Of a DNA stretch of 7,959 nt, positions 1-5,827 are shown piece after piece. Within the stretch, counting starts at the first letter, position 1, and the number at the start of each line of letters is the position of its first letter. A program made the translations under genes and the position numbers. Under the pieces are notes generated by a model. That model ran no database searches and was not told the DNA's origin. It saw only the letters and a program-made list of their open reading frames with translations. The stretch spans positions 1-7,959 of the forward strand of contig JANXRT010000381.1 in assembly GCA_025356735.1 (NCBI GenBank). The letters are read 5' to 3'. The DNA comes from Acetobacteraceae bacterium. GTDB taxonomy: Bacteria > Pseudomonadota > Alphaproteobacteria > Acetobacterales > Acetobacteraceae.

Positions 1-739
1 CCCTCTCCGGCGCGCCCAGCGCCAAGGCGGAGGCGACGTAATAGGGGATTTGGGCGGCGATCCGTGCCCAGTTAATCGAGTTAACCGCCGACAGATGCAG
101 GTCGGCACGGAACGGCACGTCGGCGAACATCGCCTTCACGAGGTCCTGGCAGTCGTCGAAGCTGCCATCGACAGCGAGGTTGGAAACGTTGGCCGCCATC
201 ACCGTGGTCATCTGCCGGCGCTGGACCTCGCTGGTGCGGTGGTGCGGGTGCAGCACCACGATGTCGATGCGCGGACGATTGGCGAACGCCTCGATCGCCG
301 CCGATCCGGTATCGCCCGAGGTTGCCGCTACGATGGTGACGCTGGCATCCCGGGCGGCGAGCACATGGGCGAACAGCCGGCCCAGCACCTGCATCGCCAT
401 GTCCTTGAAGGCCAGGGTCGGGCCGTGGAACAGCTCCTGCACGAACAGGTTGCCTTCGAGCTGGACCAGCGGCGCCACCGCCGGGTGGTCGAAGCCGGCA
501 TAGGCATCGGCGCAGATCTTCTGCACGGTGGCGAACGGGATGGCGTCACCGATGAACGGCTGCATCACCCGGGCCGCGAGTTCGGCATAGGGCAGGCAGC
601 GCAGCGCGCGAAGATCGGCCGGGCTGAAATGTGGCCAGGTTTCGGGCACGAACAGCCCGCCATCCTCGGCCAGGCCGGCGAGCAGTACGCCCGAAAAATC
701 ACGGGCCGGAGCACGGCCGCGGGTGGAGATGTAGCGCAT
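1..739 (-). CDS. thrC: Threonine synthase, N-terminal 246 residues (runs off left edge)
   Basis: Threonine synthase is the PLP-dependent enzyme that converts O-phosphohomoserine to threonine, the last step of threonine biosynthesis, in the cytoplasm. The reading frame is open from the ATG at 739 to the window edge. The N-terminus MRYISTRG is typical of the family and fixes the start. HGPTLAFKDMAMQ (about 105-117) carries the expected Schiff-base lysine, K112. ATSGDTGSAA (139-148) is the phosphate and cofactor loop, and NSINWARI (220-227) is a family signature. About half of the usual roughly 460-residue protein is present. The gene starts 33 nt after the lipoprotein stop, with only a weak Shine-Dalgarno sequence (CGGGA very near the ATG), so it may be read through from the genes upstream. 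SURF1-thrC proximity is, to my recollection, common in Rhodospirillales. Identification is secure; the C-terminal half is not visible. Confidence 0.96.
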   Translation of the reverse strand, partial: MRYISTRGRAPARDFSGVLLAGLAEDGGLFVPETWPHFSPADLRALRCLPYAELAARVMQPFIGDAIPFATVQKICADAYAGFDHPAVAPLVQLEGNLFVQELFHGPTLAFKDMAMQVLGRLFAHVLAARDASVTIVAATSGDTGSAAIEAFANRPRIDIVVLHPHHRTSEVQRRQMTTVMAANVSNLAVDGSFDDCQDLVKAMFADVPFRADLHLSAVNSINWARIAAQIPYYVASALALGAPER

Positions 740-772
740 GGTCCCGATGATAGCCGCGATCGAACGCGGGAG

Positions 773-1153
773 CTACGACGCGGGCTTCTTCAGGGCGCGG
801 AAATGCAGCGCGCAGCTCGGGCTGGTCACGTCGCCCTCCAGCCTGGTGTCGTTCCAGTCGCCGGTCAGGATGAAGTTGCCGACGGCGCCCGAGACGATGC
901 CCGCTGGCGTGATGGTGACATCGACCGTCTGGGTGCCGTTGAGCCGGTAGCTGAACGAGCGGTCCTGGACGGTGAAGTTGACGAGGCCGGGATGCGGGCA
1001 GTCACGGGCATCGGACTGGAAGCGCGTGCTGGTGCCGCGATAGTAGCCGTCGATGGTGCCGGCCGGGAGCGGCTTTGGTGCGGGTGGCGGCGGTGGCGGG
1101 GGGGTGCAGGCGGCGAGGGTCAAGACGCTTAGCAGCAGCATGGCGGGTTTCAT
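773..1153 (-). CDS. Small proline-rich outer-membrane lipoprotein, function unknown
   Basis: This 126-residue predicted lipoprotein has a short type II signal peptide and a lipobox LAAC (13-16), so C16 should become the lipidated N-terminus. The +2 residue is Thr rather than Asp, which favours outer-membrane sorting by the Lol rule. A run of seven prolines (18-24), followed by APKPLP, forms a stiff tether that would probably need EF-P for efficient translation. The remaining roughly 95 residues read as beta-strand-rich (GYYRGTSTRF, FTVQDRSFSYRL, TVDVTITPAG). They contain two cysteines, C52 and C114, that could form a periplasmic disulfide. The start overlaps the end of the DUF1272 gene by ATGA (1150-1153), indicating translational coupling. 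I recognise no functional family. The lipoprotein nature is well supported and the role is unknown. Confidence 0.85.
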   Translation of the reverse strand: MKPAMLLLSVLTLAACTPPPPPPPAPKPLPAGTIDGYYRGTSTRFQSDARDCPHPGLVNFTVQDRSFSYRLNGTQTVDVTITPAGIVSGAVGNFILTGDWNDTRLEGDVTSPSCALHFRALKKPAS

Positions 1154-1410
1154 TCAGGTCTCGACATGGCGGCAGCGCAGCCGGCGGGATTGTGCTTGCG
1201 TTTCTCCGACGCGGGAAACCTCGCAAGCCGGTCGGCTGGGCGGATCGGGCGTGGGACGAAACCGCCGCCGCAGTTTGGGCAGCGTCCGCCGAGCGCCGTC
1301 TCGACGCAGGTGGCGCAGAAGGTGCACTCGAAGCTACAAATCCGCGCCTCCGGGCTGTCAGGCGGCAGATCGCGGTCGCAGCACTCGCAGGACGGGCGGA
1401 GCTCGAGCAT
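1150..1410 (-). CDS. DUF1272 family cysteine-rich (zinc-ribbon-like) protein
   Basis: This 86-residue protein matches the DUF1272 pattern, with the highly conserved N-terminus MLELRPSCECC. Nine cysteines lie at 8, 10, 11, 25, 29, 32, 35, 44 and 47, in CxCC, CxxxCxxCxxC and CPNC arrangements, followed by GGGFVPRPIRP. The spacing suggests binding of one or two zinc ions in a compact treble-clef or ribbon-like fold. The biochemical role of the family is unknown. The C-terminal tail (about 60-86, basic and rich in Ala and Ser) is weakly conserved in such proteins. The ATG lies 6 nt after the hydrolase stop, without an obvious Shine-Dalgarno sequence, and the stop overlaps the lipoprotein start, so expression is probably coupled on both sides. 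Family assignment rests on recognition of the N-terminal motif and cysteine pattern. Confidence 0.9.
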   Translation of the reverse strand: MLELRPSCECCDRDLPPDSPEARICSFECTFCATCVETALGGRCPNCGGGFVPRPIRPADRLARFPASEKRKHNPAGCAAAMSRPE

Positions 1411-1416
1411 CGAAGT

Positions 1417-2460
1417 TCAGCGCGGCCAGAGTTCGGGCAGCTTGCGCGCCATCCACCCGACCAGGGCGGCGTTGACCACGGTCGGACGTTCCTGCGCCAT
1501 CCAGTGGCCGGAATCGACGATCTGCTCGGTCAGGTCGGAACACAGCGCGCGCATCGGCTCGGCCAGGCGCGAGGTCACGGTCTGGCAGGTGTAGTCGTAG
1601 CGGCCGTGCAGGAACAGCACCGGCAGGCCAAGTTTTCCGCCATTATGGGCACGGTTGGCGTATTCGGCATTGCGGCCGTGGTTCATGTACCAGGAGTCGG
1701 GGCCGAAGAAGCCGTTGCGCTGCAGCGCCGAGGCATAGGCGTGAAGGTCGGCCTCGGTGATCACGTCGGCGTCGCGTGGCACGTCGGGCGCCATTCCGGC
1801 GCCGCCGAACCAGCCGCCGTCACGGCGGACATAAGCAGTGCGCGACGGTTTGCCGAGACCCTCGGGGCCGCCCTTGCGGAACATCGCCTTGACCGTGCGG
1901 ACCGGGTCGGCGTCGAACGAGGCGCGGGCCTTTTCGAAGTTCTCCTCGTAGAAGCGCATGTACTCCCACTGGCCGGCGGGAAATTCCGCTTCCGGATACA
2001 CCGTTCGATCGACCAGCGGTAGAATCTCATCCAGGCCGCGCTCCAGCCCGTACGGCACGCAAAGGTTGGCGATCGCGTGGCAGCGCTCCGGATGGTGGCT
2101 GGCAAGGTTCCACACCACCGGGCTGCCCCAGTCATGGCCGACCCAGACCGCGCGCTCGGCACCGAGATGGTCGAGCAGGTCGATCATGTCGGCGACGATG
2201 TGTTCCTGGGCGTAGGCCGCGTGGGTGTCGTGAACGCCGGACCGGCCGTAGCCACGCATGTCGGGGGCGATGGCGCGGAAGCCGAGGCTGGCGAGCACAG
2301 GGATCTGATGGCGCCAGCTGATCGACAGCTCGGGCCAGCCATGGACGAAGATGACGGGCGTGCCCGATGCCGGCCCGGCGGCGAGATAGAACGTTTTCTG
2401 GCGCGCGCTGACCGCCATGTGCTCGGTGATTTCGGTCTCGGCGGTCGCGGATGCGGGCAT
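1417..2460 (-). CDS. Alpha/beta hydrolase, soluble epoxide hydrolase type
   Basis: This 347-residue protein has an alpha/beta-hydrolase fold with a cap domain. HGWPE (40-44) is the oxyanion-hole motif. GHDWG (108-112) places an aspartate, D110, as nucleophile, D289 (in GRYDYTC) is the likely acid, and H319 (in SGHW) is the catalytic base. The cap contains SWYMN (256-260), which corresponds to the NWYRN motif of epoxide hydrolases, so Y258 is a candidate epoxide-activating tyrosine; a second is near Y168/Y171. An Asp nucleophile also occurs in haloalkane and haloacetate dehalogenases, but HGWPE with the cap tyrosine favours epoxide hydrolysis to a diol. There is no signal peptide, so it should be cytoplasmic. 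The start at 2460 has a good Shine-Dalgarno sequence (GGAGAG, complement of 2466-2471) 5 nt upstream. The natural substrate cannot be read from sequence. Confidence 0.9.
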   Translation of the reverse strand: MPASATAETEITEHMAVSARQKTFYLAAGPASGTPVIFVHGWPELSISWRHQIPVLASLGFRAIAPDMRGYGRSGVHDTHAAYAQEHIVADMIDLLDHLGAERAVWVGHDWGSPVVWNLASHHPERCHAIANLCVPYGLERGLDEILPLVDRTVYPEAEFPAGQWEYMRFYEENFEKARASFDADPVRTVKAMFRKGGPEGLGKPSRTAYVRRDGGWFGGAGMAPDVPRDADVITEADLHAYASALQRNGFFGPDSWYMNHGRNAEYANRAHNGGKLGLPVLFLHGRYDYTCQTVTSRLAEPMRALCSDLTEQIVDSGHWMAQERPTVVNAALVGWMARKLPELWPR

Positions 2461-2482
2461 GGCGGCTCTCCGGGGTTGCGGC

Positions 2483-2515
2483 GGCCGCGCAAGGTGGCCC
2501 GTCGCGGGCGCGGCC
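2483..2515 (-). repeat. GC-rich inverted repeat between cupin and hydrolase genes
   Basis: Perfect 8-bp arms GGCCGCGC (2483-2490) and GCGCGGCC (2508-2515) flank a 17-nt loop. An alternative 5-bp hairpin with a 3-nt loop (2497-2501 with 2505-2509) overlaps the right arm, so the two structures exclude each other. No T-run follows in either direction, so this is not a classical intrinsic terminator. It lies in the 74-nt gap just upstream of the hydrolase Shine-Dalgarno sequence, where it could moderate read-through or mRNA stability. In such GC-rich DNA a chance palindrome is also possible. Confidence 0.4.
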
Positions 2516-2534
2516 TCAAGCCCCGGGGCCTGGA

Positions 2535-3041
2535 TCAGGCCTCCGGTGGCGAGCCGACATACTCGATGCCGTAGTCGCGGCTGATCGCTATCAGGCGCGC
2601 CTGGTGTTCCGGGCCGAGTTCGGCGACGGCCGCGAAGAAATTTTCGAGGCCGCCTGGCACCAGGGTCGTCAGCAGGCGCGCCGGCGTGGCCGAAATTACC
2701 TGGAAGCTATGCGGCAGGCCGCGCGGCAAGGCTGTAGTGTCGCCCGGCCCGACATCGATGTCGCGGCCATCGCACCAGATTCGCAGCCGGCCTTCGAGGA
2801 TGTGGAACACCTCGTCTTCCCGGCTATGGCAGTGAAGCGGCGATGTGAAGCCGGGCTGCGAAATCCTCAGGCCGACGGCATAGGCGCCGCCGGTGGCATC
2901 GCCGGAAACCAGGATGCGCATGCAATCGGCGTTGTGTGCGGGCATGGCGCCAGGTTGGGGCCAGCCGGTATCGGCCGCGCCGCCGATCTTGGGCTGGAGG
3001 TGGGCGGCAGAGATCGACGCGGGCGGCATGTCTTGGCTCAC
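2535..3041 (-). CDS. Single-domain cupin, metal-binding (dioxygenase-like), substrate unknown
   Basis: This is a 168-residue single-domain cupin. Motif 1 is exact: G64, H70, H72, E77 and G84 in the G-x5-H-x-H-x4-E-x6-G spacing. Motif 2 runs from G100 through P106, G108 and H111, but has Val in place of the usual terminal Asn (position 115). All four metal ligands (H70, H72, E77, H111) are present, so an Fe, Mn or Ni centre is plausible. Small cupins like this are often called quercetin-dioxygenase-like, but the reaction cannot be inferred. There is no signal peptide. The longest frame begins with GTG (3039-3041). An in-frame ATG at 3027-3029 (residue 5) is an alternative, and neither has a convincing Shine-Dalgarno sequence. 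The gene heads the minus-strand stack and is divergent from the PEP-CTERM gene, with the CRP-like palindrome 43 nt upstream of its GTG. Confidence 0.88.
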   Translation of the reverse strand: MSQDMPPASISAAHLQPKIGGAADTGWPQPGAMPAHNADCMRILVSGDATGGAYAVGLRISQPGFTSPLHCHSREDEVFHILEGRLRIWCDGRDIDVGPGDTTALPRGLPHSFQVISATPARLLTTLVPGGLENFFAAVAELGPEHQARLIAISRDYGIEYVGSPPEA

Positions 3042-3084
3042 GGCAGAAGGTTGAAGATGAAACTGGGCTTTGAAGCGGTTCGGC

Positions 3085-3104
3085 GATGTGAACTAGATCA
3101 CATC
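3085..3104. promoter_or_regulatory. CRP-type operator, perfect palindrome TGTGA-N6-TCACA
   Basis: GATGTGA (3085-3091) and TCACATC (3098-3104) are perfect 7-bp inverted arms separated by ACTAGA, whose core CTAG is itself palindromic. The core TGTGA-N6-TCACA equals the E. coli CRP consensus half-sites and spacing. It differs from the FNR/FixK type (TTGAT-N4-ATCAA). It lies in the divergent region, 43 nt from the cupin GTG and about 158 bp upstream of the predicted sigma-54 start site of the PEP-CTERM gene. A CRP/FNR-superfamily regulator is therefore a likely binder. Which of the two genes it controls is not shown. Confidence 0.6.
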
Positions 3105-3226
3105 CTTCAATCCTGGAGCTTCGGCTTTCATCGTTCCGCTTGTCGTTTGTTGTCGGAATTCTTTACATATTTCAAATTTAGGTTTTTCTTTTTTCTTAGA
3201 TAACTGTTAAATAACGCTATTTTTTA
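3105..3226. other. AT-rich intergenic tract upstream of PEP-CTERM gene
   Basis: This stretch is markedly AT-rich compared with everything around it, with T-runs at 3182-3196 and 3221-3225 and no open frame of interest. I see no convincing sigma-70 promoter pair, no hairpin that would make the T-run a terminator, and no RNA gene. Lying between a palindromic operator and a sigma-54 promoter, it fits a flexible or bent segment that lets an upstream activator contact RNA polymerase. No consensus IHF site was found by eye. Confidence 0.4.
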
Positions 3227-3242
3227 TGGCATGGCTTTTGCA
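3227..3242 (+). promoter_or_regulatory. Sigma-54 (RpoN) -24/-12 promoter for the PEP-CTERM gene
   Basis: TGGCATG-GCTT-TTGCA matches the sigma-54 consensus TGGCACG-N4-TTGCW with a single difference (T for C at 3232). The invariant GG (3228-3229) and GC (3240-3241) have the required 12-bp register. Transcription would start near 3253, giving a leader of about 27 nt. That leader contains a good ribosome binding site, GGGGA (3267-3271), 8 nt before the ATG. Sigma-54 promoters depend on an enhancer-binding ATPase. In PEP-CTERM/exosortase systems the regulator commonly found is PrsR, with sensor kinase PrsK. Confidence 0.72.
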
Positions 3243-3279
3243 AATGAGTTAGAAGATCTACATAACGGGGAAATCAGAC

Positions 3280-4245
3280 ATGTTTCATAAATTGCGTTGG
3301 GCGCTGCTTGGCGCCACCGTCATCGCGTCGGCGTGGGCCGGTCAGGCGCAGGCCGGGCTCACCCTTACCGCCGCCGGCATCGCCGACGGCTTCACGCTGA
3401 CCAATTTCGCCATCACCGATCCTGGCAACACCGGCTTCGGCCCGTTCGGCCTTGCCGCCGCCAACGGCACCGTTCTGGTTTCGGACTACAACACCGGCCG
3501 CCGCTACCTGTTCACTGACACTGACGGCCAGACGGTCGGCTCGGCACTGCACACCTACAGCAGCAACTCCAGCGTGCAGGCCTATGCGAGTACCGGCGGC
3601 AAGCTCTACGGCACTCAGGATGGCCGTTTCGTCCAGTTCGCGGCCGACGGCTCGGTCGATCACACGCTGACCGGGGTGAGCGCCGGACCCTATCTCGGCA
3701 TGGTCGGCACGCCGGCCGGACACATCATCGCCACCAGCAACGTGGGCCTGATCAACATCGATCCGACCGGCAACGCCGGCACCGGCAGCTACACCGTGAT
3801 CAATGCCGGACTGTTTCCCGACGGAATATCGCTGAGCCCGAACGGCACGACCGTGATCTCCGAGAATGGCGGCGTGATTCAGACCTATGACGCCGTTACC
3901 GGCGTTCTCATCAGCACCTACGGCACCTCCGGCAACCCGGACGGAACCGGCGTCATCGGCGGCGGCACGTTCAACAGCTTCATCGTCGCCAACACCAACA
4001 ACGGCAAGATCGACCTGATCGATCCGACACTCGGAACCTACGTGACGATCGCCGACGGCGGCACCCGCGGCGACTACACGGCACCCGATCCGAACGGCAC
4101 CCTGCTGCTCGACTATTCCGAGGGCGTCTATCGCCTGTCGATCGCCGGCGGCTCGATCGGCGGCGGCTCGGTTCCCGAGCCCGCTAGCCTGCTGCTGCTC
4201 AGCGCCGGCGCCGCCGGCGTCAGCCTGGTCCGCCGCAAGCGCTAA
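3280..4245 (+). CDS. PEP-CTERM sorted exported protein, predicted six-bladed beta-propeller
   Basis: This is a 321-residue exported protein. Residues 1-25 are a Sec signal peptide (basic MFHKLR, hydrophobic core, cleavage after AQA). The C-terminus is a complete PEP-CTERM sorting signal: VPEP (298-301), a hydrophobic segment to about 316, and the basic tail RRKR (318-321). It is therefore a predicted exosortase substrate, handled at the inner membrane and delivered to the surface or extracellular matrix. The body has six similar units with a period of about 40-44 residues. Turns of the type NG, GG or AG lie near 63, 107, 147, 189, 233 and 273, each followed by strands such as TVLVSDYNTG, KLYGTQDG, HIIATSNVG, TVISENGG and TLLLDYSEG. 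This resembles an NHL/SMP-30-like six-bladed propeller. The protein has no cysteine. The start is supported by GGGGA 8 nt upstream. It is transcribed alone and has no exosortase gene beside it. Its ligand or enzymatic activity is unknown. Confidence 0.92.
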   Translation: MFHKLRWALLGATVIASAWAGQAQAGLTLTAAGIADGFTLTNFAITDPGNTGFGPFGLAAANGTVLVSDYNTGRRYLFTDTDGQTVGSALHTYSSNSSVQAYASTGGKLYGTQDGRFVQFAADGSVDHTLTGVSAGPYLGMVGTPAGHIIATSNVGLINIDPTGNAGTGSYTVINAGLFPDGISLSPNGTTVISENGGVIQTYDAVTGVLISTYGTSGNPDGTGVIGGGTFNSFIVANTNNGKIDLIDPTLGTYVTIADGGTRGDYTAPDPNGTLLLDYSEGVYRLSIAGGSIGGGSVPEPASLLLLSAGAAGVSLVRRKR

Positions 4246-4271
4246 CTTACGCCTTCAAGGCAAGGCCGGCA

Positions 4272-4300
4272 TTTCGGGGGGCGGCGATGCCCCCCCGAAA
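4272..4300. terminator. GC-rich hairpin between convergent genes, possible bidirectional terminator
   Basis: TTTCGGGGGG (4272-4281) pairs perfectly over 10 bp with CCCCCCGAAA (4291-4300), with a 9-nt loop. It fills the 58-nt gap between the stop of the PEP-CTERM gene (4245) and the stop of the convergent M32 carboxypeptidase gene (4304), the expected place for a shared terminator. No U-run follows on either strand beyond the stem-closing T/A triplets. Its efficiency as an intrinsic terminator is therefore uncertain. Confidence 0.55.
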
Positions 4301-4303
4301 CCG

Positions 4304-5827
4304 CTATAGATACCGCGCCGTCAGATGCGCCGTGAAATCCGCGGGGTCGAGCGGCTTGCCGGTCGCCGCGCGCAGCAGGTCGTTGAAGCCGAGCAAGCTG
4401 CCGACGCCGTGGACCTTGGCGCGCAGCCAGCCCATCAACGGGCCGAAATCGCCCCGCGTCAGCGCATTGTCGAGGTCCGGCAACGCCCGCCGGGCCGCCG
4501 CCATCAGCTGCGCCGCCGCCATCGCGCCCAGCGTGTAGCTCGGGAAATAGCCGAAGGCGCCGTCGTACCAATGGATGTCCTGCAGACAGCCGCTCGAATC
4601 GTCGGGCGGGCGGATGCCGAGAACTTCGAAAAAACCGTCGTTCCAGGCGCCGGGCAGGTCGGCCACCGCCAGATCGCCGGCGATCAGCGCCTGCTCCAGC
4701 CGGAAGCGCAGGATGACGTGCGCCGGGTAGGTCATCTCGTCGGCCTCGACCCGGATATAGCCGCGGCCGATGCGACGGAACATCAAGCCGAGATTGCGCG
4801 CCGCATAAGGTGCGGGATCGCCGCCGAAGGTTTTATGCAGCTCGGGGCCGAGGAAGCGCAGGAAGGCATCGGAGCGCACCGCCTGCATCTCGACGATCAA
4901 CGACTGGCTTTCATGCGCCGCCATGCCGGCGGCCTCACCGACCGGCTGCCGGGCGAACGCCTTCGGCAGTCCGCGCTCGTACATCGCATGCCCGGTCTCA
5001 TGCAGCACGCCGAGCAGCGACTGTGCAAAATCGCCGGAATTGTAACGGGTGGTGATGCGGGTGTCGGTCGGCGTGCCGCCACAGAACGGATGGGTCGAAC
5101 GGTCCAGCCGGGCCGCGTTGAAATCCAGCCCGACGCGCTCGGACATGGCGCGGCACAGCGCCTCCTGCGCCGCCTCGGCGAACGGGCCGCGCGGCAGGAT
5201 CGGAGCCGGAGCGGCATTCTGCCGCTCGATCGCGGCCGGCAACGCGGTCGCCAGGAAACTCTGGTAGTCGGCAAAGATCGGTTCGACGTCGGCGGTGCCG
5301 ATGCCAGGCTGGTAGCCGTCCATCAGCGCGTCATACGGCGACAGCTTCAGCGCCGGTGCCAGGGCCGCCGCGGCCTCACGGCTCAGATGCACGATTTCGG
5401 CCAGCAAGGGTGCGACGGACGAAAAATCGTTCTCGGCCCGCGCGATGCGCCAGACCTTCTCGCAGGCAGAGCTGGCGCGCGACTGCGCCTCGACCAGATC
5501 GGGCGGCAGCGCGGTGGCGCGGGTATGGGCGTGGCGCATCAAAGCGAGGTTGGCCGCGTGCCAGTCGCCCGCCGCGGCCTCGCCAGCCATCGGGCCAACC
5601 ATCGCTTCGGCGATGTCGGCGGCGGTGGCGGGGTCGGTCAGCAGCCCGTGCGACAGCCCGGCGAGCACGGCGAGCTGGTCGCCCCGCGCCGGCCCGCCGC
5701 CCGGCGGCATCATGGCACTGGAATCCCAGCCGAGCATGGCGGCCGCCTCGTTGATGGTGGCGATCTTCTCGAACCGTTTGGTCAGCCTGATGTAGGCGGG
5801 GCTGACGTCGATGTTGGAAAAGCTCAT
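4304..5827 (-). CDS. M32 family metallocarboxypeptidase (Taq carboxypeptidase type)
   Basis: This 507-residue zinc carboxypeptidase removes C-terminal residues from peptides in the cytoplasm. It is full length for the family (about 500). The M32 signatures occur in order: DTRIT (255-259), HETGH (276-280; H276 and H280 zinc ligands, E277 general base), HESQS (305-309; E306 third zinc ligand), IRVEAD (358-363) and GCLQDIHW (413-420). There is no signal peptide or membrane segment. The ATG overlaps the SURF1 stop by ATGA (5824-5827). A strong Shine-Dalgarno sequence, AAGGAAGG (complement of 5838-5845), sits inside the SURF1 gene 10 nt upstream, so the start is secure and expression is coupled to the oxidase genes. 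A functional link to cytochrome oxidase is not established; co-transcription may simply be historical. Confidence 0.96.
   Translation of the reverse strand: MSFSNIDVSPAYIRLTKRFEKIATINEAAAMLGWDSSAMMPPGGGPARGDQLAVLAGLSHGLLTDPATAADIAEAMVGPMAGEAAAGDWHAANLALMRHAHTRATALPPDLVEAQSRASSACEKVWRIARAENDFSSVAPLLAEIVHLSREAAAALAPALKLSPYDALMDGYQPGIGTADVEPIFADYQSFLATALPAAIERQNAAPAPILPRGPFAEAAQEALCRAMSERVGLDFNAARLDRSTHPFCGGTPTDTRITTRYNSGDFAQSLLGVLHETGHAMYERGLPKAFARQPVGEAAGMAAHESQSLIVEMQAVRSDAFLRFLGPELHKTFGGDPAPYAARNLGLMFRRIGRGYIRVEADEMTYPAHVILRFRLEQALIAGDLAVADLPGAWNDGFFEVLGIRPPDDSSGCLQDIHWYDGAFGYFPSYTLGAMAAAQLMAAARRALPDLDNALTRGDFGPLMGWLRAKVHGVGSLLGFNDLLRAATGKPLDPADFTAHLTARYL

Noticed and set aside
754..769. Small hairpin (CCGCG/CGCGG) between the lipoprotein and thrC genes
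   Set aside because: The stem is only 5 bp with no T-run. It is too weak to call a terminator in GC-rich DNA.
50..1132. 360-codon plus-strand open frame
   Set aside because: It lies antisense to thrC and the lipoprotein gene. Its Arg/Gly/His-rich composition is typical of opposite-strand frames in GC-rich DNA, and it has no recognisable motif.
1075..2022. 315-codon plus-strand open frame
   Set aside because: It is antisense to the DUF1272 and hydrolase genes, with no motif or ribosome binding site.
3182..3196. T-rich run as an intrinsic terminator
   Set aside because: No stable GC hairpin precedes it and no plus-strand gene ends upstream.
2451..3203. 250-codon plus-strand open frame ending in a Phe-rich tail
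   Set aside because: It is antisense to the cupin gene, and the tail comes from the AT-rich T-runs of the intergenic region.
3274..3723. 149-codon minus-strand open frame
   Set aside because: It is antisense to the PEP-CTERM gene, covering its signal peptide, ribosome binding site and first repeats.
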